Shown: piece after piece, positions 61,396 through 64,000 of the stretch
How the letters are laid out: every line of letters starts with the position of its first letter
How positions within the stretch are numbered: position 1 is the stretch's first letter
From: Paludibacteraceae bacterium
GTDB lineage: Bacteria; Bacteroidota; Bacteroidia; Bacteroidales; Paludibacteraceae
Reading direction: 5' to 3'
DNA: 64,000 bases
NCBI GenBank assembly: GCA_024401435.1
Contig: JAKSLB010000006.1
Coordinates: 62,001-126,000 of the forward strand
Program-made: the position numbers and the translations under genes
Notes under the pieces: generated by a model
Seen by the model: the letters and a program-made list of their open reading frames with translations, nothing else
Databases searched by the model: none
Told to the model about the DNA's origin: nothing

Positions 61396-61974
61396 ATGAA
61401 GTCGATTTTCATAAGAATATTAAATTTAGTGCGTACTCCTCAAGAAGAGTGGAATGCAATTGTTACAGATTCGCCAGATGTTGATTCTGTAAGGAGAAGT
61501 TTTTTCTTCCCCTTTTTAAAGTTTGTTACAGGAGCCATTCTTTTTATATGTATCCTAAAATTTACATGGACAGGATCTTCATTCCCTCAGTTTTTGGGAT
61601 ATTCTGCCATCCAATTTTTTGTTGTGTTTTCATCTTTATTTGCAGGTGTCTATGGGTCTGTTTTGATATTAAACCAACTGCTTGCTATTCGATATTTCTC
61701 AGGTGTTGAAAAGAATTTTTATAAATGTTTTTCATTGGTGGTTTATCCTTCATCTATTCTATGGATTATAACCTTGTTGAGAATGATGATTGATGCTCTG
61801 TTTTTTATAGAAATATTGGATTTGTATGTAGCGTATGTGATATGGTGCGGGTTGACAACACTGTACCCTAAATTGGAAGATAATAAGAAAGGGGTCTTAT
61901 CAATTGTGATTTTAGTGCTTTTATTTGTATGCCCGACTTTGGTTGAAAAATTATTGATACATTTGATGAATTAA
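61396..61974 (+). CDS. Yip1-domain (DUF1282-like) membrane protein
   Basis: 192 residues with about five hydrophobic segments. The start FIRILNLVRTPQEEWNAIVTDSPDVDSVRRSFFFPF, in which a helix with PxxxW precedes the first span, is typical of bacterial Yip1/YIP-like proteins. The function is unknown. smpB follows after 11 nt and is probably in the same transcript. Confidence 0.78.
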   Translation: MKSIFIRILNLVRTPQEEWNAIVTDSPDVDSVRRSFFFPFLKFVTGAILFICILKFTWTGSSFPQFLGYSAIQFFVVFSSLFAGVYGSVLILNQLLAIRYFSGVEKNFYKCFSLVVYPSSILWIITLLRMMIDALFFIEILDLYVAYVIWCGLTTLYPKLEDNKKGVLSIVILVLLFVCPTLVEKLLIHLMN

Positions 61975-61985
61975 TAAGTTAGATT

Positions 61986-62444
61986 ATGGAAAAACTTAAA
62001 AATGATGTTCTTATTCGTAACAAACGAGCTTCTTTCGATTATGAATTGATTGATACTTACCAAGCAGGTATTGTTTTGGTGGGAACGGAAATTAAATCAA
62101 TTAGATTAGGAAAGGCAAGTTTGGTTGATACCTTTTGTTTCTTTAATGATGATGAGTTATGGGTGAAAAACATGAACATTTCCGAATATTTTTATGGAAC
62201 TTATAATAACCATTTACCACGAAGAGATCGTAAATTGCTTTTGACAAAACGTGAACTTCAGAAAATAAGAAGACAAACGAAAGATACTGGTTTTACAATT
62301 GTTCCAACCAAACTATTCTTGAATGAGAAGGGATTGGCAAAAGTTGAAATTGCGGTGGCAAAAGGTAAAAAAGCTTATGATAAACGAGAGTCTCTTAAGG
62401 AAAAAGATGATAGGAGACAAATGGATAGAGCGATGAAACATTAA
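61986..62444 (+). CDS. smpB: SsrA-binding protein SmpB
   Basis: 152 residues. SmpB binds tmRNA and delivers it to stalled ribosomes for trans-translation. Motifs: [45 protein letters not shown], the [10 protein letters not shown] segment, [44 protein letters not shown], and a basic C-terminal tail ([10 protein letters not shown]). Complete. No tmRNA gene was found in the window. Confidence 0.97.
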   Translation: MEKLKNDVLIRNKRASFDYELIDTYQAGIVLVGTEIKSIRLGKASLVDTFCFFNDDELWVKNMNISEYFYGTYNNHLPRRDRKLLLTKRELQKIRRQTKDTGFTIVPTKLFLNEKGLAKVEIAVAKGKKAYDKRESLKEKDDRRQMDRAMKH

Positions 62445-62448
62445 TGAA

Positions 62449-63912
62449 ATGATGGATGATATTTTGATTCAACTATCTCATGTGGTTCCTCGAATTTATG
62501 GATTAGATTTTCCTCAGCCCCTCGATTGGACTATTCGAGTGGGTGAACAATGGTGCGTAATTGGTTGCAATGGCTCTGGTAAGAGTATGTTGGCAGATAT
62601 TCTATCTGGTAGATATGGTATAAAATCGGGAAGTGTTAACTATTCTTTTTGGAATGAGGATTATAGACAGCAATCAGGAAAATCATTCCCAACAGAAGCT
62701 ATTAGAAAGGTTAGCTTCGAGTCTGCATATATGTTGTCTGATTATAAAAACATGTATTATCAACAACGTTTTCATTCTCTTGAGAATGAGATGACGCCAA
62801 CAGTTGAAGAATTAATCTCTACCGTACCGAATAATACATATTTAAATGGATTATCTGAAACTTTACACATAAAATCTTTATACTCCAAACGTTTGATAAT
62901 GTTGTCTTCTGGAGAGTTAAGAAGACTGCTTATTGTGTTAGCTTTGGCTCAACGACCTAAATTAATTATTTTTGATAATCCTTTTATTGGATTAGATGTT
63001 GAAACTCGTCGCACATTAGATGATTTTTTTGTCGAATTGTCAAAAGTTCAGCAAATGATGTTCCTTGTTCCATCTGTTTCTGAAATTCCTAAAGTTGCGA
63101 CACATGTTTTGAAGTCAGAATCCTTGTGTTATAAGGAAATAGGGTCAATTGAAAAGTTCAGAGATTCTTTTGTGGAAGAGGATAATTCTTCTACATACGA
63201 AGATATAGTTTTCCCTCAATCATTATCTACAGTTCCTCGATCTTATCAATATGTACTTCAAATGAAGGATGTAAATGTTGCGTATGACAAAGTAATATTA
63301 TTCCAACATTTAAATTGGACAATAAAAAAAGGAGAGAAGTGGGCACTGATAGGGAAAAATGGATCTGGTAAATCGACATTACTTAGCCTTATGGTGGGCG
63401 ATAATCCGAAAGCGTATTCGTTAAATATCTCTATTTTTGATAGGAAAAGAGGAACGGGGGAAAGTATTTGGGACATTAAGAAACCTATAGGTTATATATC
63501 ATCTGAGATGCATCTATATTTTCGAGAAGACCAATCTTGTCTGAAAATTGTTAGTTCTGGATTTTTTGATACAATGGGACTCTTTTGTAATTGTTCGGAA
63601 GAACAAAATAAGGTTGCTTTGGAGTGGATGAAACTATTAGGTATAGAATACTTGAAAGATTGTTCGTATTTGAAGATTTCAGGAGGAGAACAACGGTTGG
63701 TTTTGTTGGCAAGAACAATGGTGAAAAATCCAGATTTGTTGATTTTAGATGAGCCTTTACATGGATTGGATGATAGAAATAAAAGACATTGCTGCTATAT
63801 AATTGAAAAGTTTTGTGAGCAAGAAGAAAAGTCATTAATATATGTTACGCATAGAATGGAGGAGATACCCCCATGTGTTACTTTGTTTTTCGAGTTAAAA
63901 AAAGAATCCTAA
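62449..63912 (+). CDS. Double ATP-binding-cassette protein (ModF/PhrA-like)
   Basis: 487 residues with two ABC ATPase halves and no membrane segment. Half 1 has Walker A GCNGSGKSMLADIL, signature-like LSSGELRRLLIVLALAQ and Walker B LIIFDNPFIGLD. Half 2 has GKNGSGKSTLLSLMVG, ISGGEQRLVLLARTMV, LLILDEPLHGLD and the switch His in YVTHRMEE. This layout matches ModF (E. coli PhrA), whose function is not settled. It starts 4 nt after smpB and ends 88 bp before the window edge, where only AT-rich sequence without a clear gene is left. Confidence 0.9.
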   Translation: MMDDILIQLSHVVPRIYGLDFPQPLDWTIRVGEQWCVIGCNGSGKSMLADILSGRYGIKSGSVNYSFWNEDYRQQSGKSFPTEAIRKVSFESAYMLSDYKNMYYQQRFHSLENEMTPTVEELISTVPNNTYLNGLSETLHIKSLYSKRLIMLSSGELRRLLIVLALAQRPKLIIFDNPFIGLDVETRRTLDDFFVELSKVQQMMFLVPSVSEIPKVATHVLKSESLCYKEIGSIEKFRDSFVEEDNSSTYEDIVFPQSLSTVPRSYQYVLQMKDVNVAYDKVILFQHLNWTIKKGEKWALIGKNGSGKSTLLSLMVGDNPKAYSLNISIFDRKRGTGESIWDIKKPIGYISSEMHLYFREDQSCLKIVSSGFFDTMGLFCNCSEEQNKVALEWMKLLGIEYLKDCSYLKISGGEQRLVLLARTMVKNPDLLILDEPLHGLDDRNKRHCCYIIEKFCEQEEKSLIYVTHRMEEIPPCVTLFFELKKES

Positions 63913-64000
63913 ATATTTTGAGATTTACATCTCATTTGATATATTGCACTTTCAAATAAAGATGATCAATGATGTTTTTGTGTCATCTTGAGGAAATATC

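Overview
The window is about 64 kb of AT-rich chromosome from a member of the Bacteroidota, most probably order Bacteroidales. This rests on five observations. There are two giant hybrid two-component sensors of the HTCS type. Three secreted proteins end in type IX secretion (T9SS) sorting domains. There is a Bacteroidota-type serine palmitoyltransferase. The order sigma-54 regulator/lptE/TPR/secG is as in that phylum. Many starts are preceded by TAnnTTTG -7 boxes of the phylum's primary sigma factor, and Shine-Dalgarno sequences are almost absent. I cannot name a genus. No rRNA, tRNA, IS element, prophage or CRISPR array was seen.

Layout. 1-7.2 kb: glycosyltransferase, murB, an array of DnaA-box-like repeats, dnaX split by a 10-A slippery run, two lipoproteins and a queuosine-precursor transporter. 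7.3-13.7 kb: pyrK-pyrD, an unknown membrane-anchored protein, a HAD hydrolase and a MacA/MacB-type exporter. 13.7-19.8 kb: uracil-DNA-glycosylase-like protein, secreted M6 protease, nfo, mntP and a Kv-type channel. 19.8-30.3 kb: two paralogous HTCS genes around a Tat-exported aldo/keto reductase-ferredoxin-DUF1893 fusion on the opposite strand. 31-37.4 kb: an NAD salvage operon (pncB and a nadE::pncA fusion) and a hisG-hisD-hisC operon with a histidine leader-peptide attenuator; a 283-bp segment bounded by perfect inverted repeats lies between them. 37.4-48.6 kb: secreted GH16, coaX, outer-membrane protein, TPR protein, lptC, ppiD, rlmN, DUF4837 lipoprotein and pdxA. 48.7-64 kb: CotH-type T9SS cargo, SNase-like nuclease, sigma-54 regulator-lptE-TPR-secG, TPM protein and lemA, pbp1A-serine palmitoyltransferase-guanine deaminase, Yip1-like protein, smpB and a double ABC ATPase.

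Most of the window is core metabolism and envelope biogenesis. The less ordinary content is regulatory: the dnaX slippage site, the his attenuator with a visible antiterminator, the candidate inverton and the palindromic operator upstream of pncB, the DnaA-box array, and several near-leaderless promoters. The unusual protein architectures are NadE-PncA, AKR-Fe4S4-DUF1893, and a lipoprotein with a caspase-like His/Cys pair.
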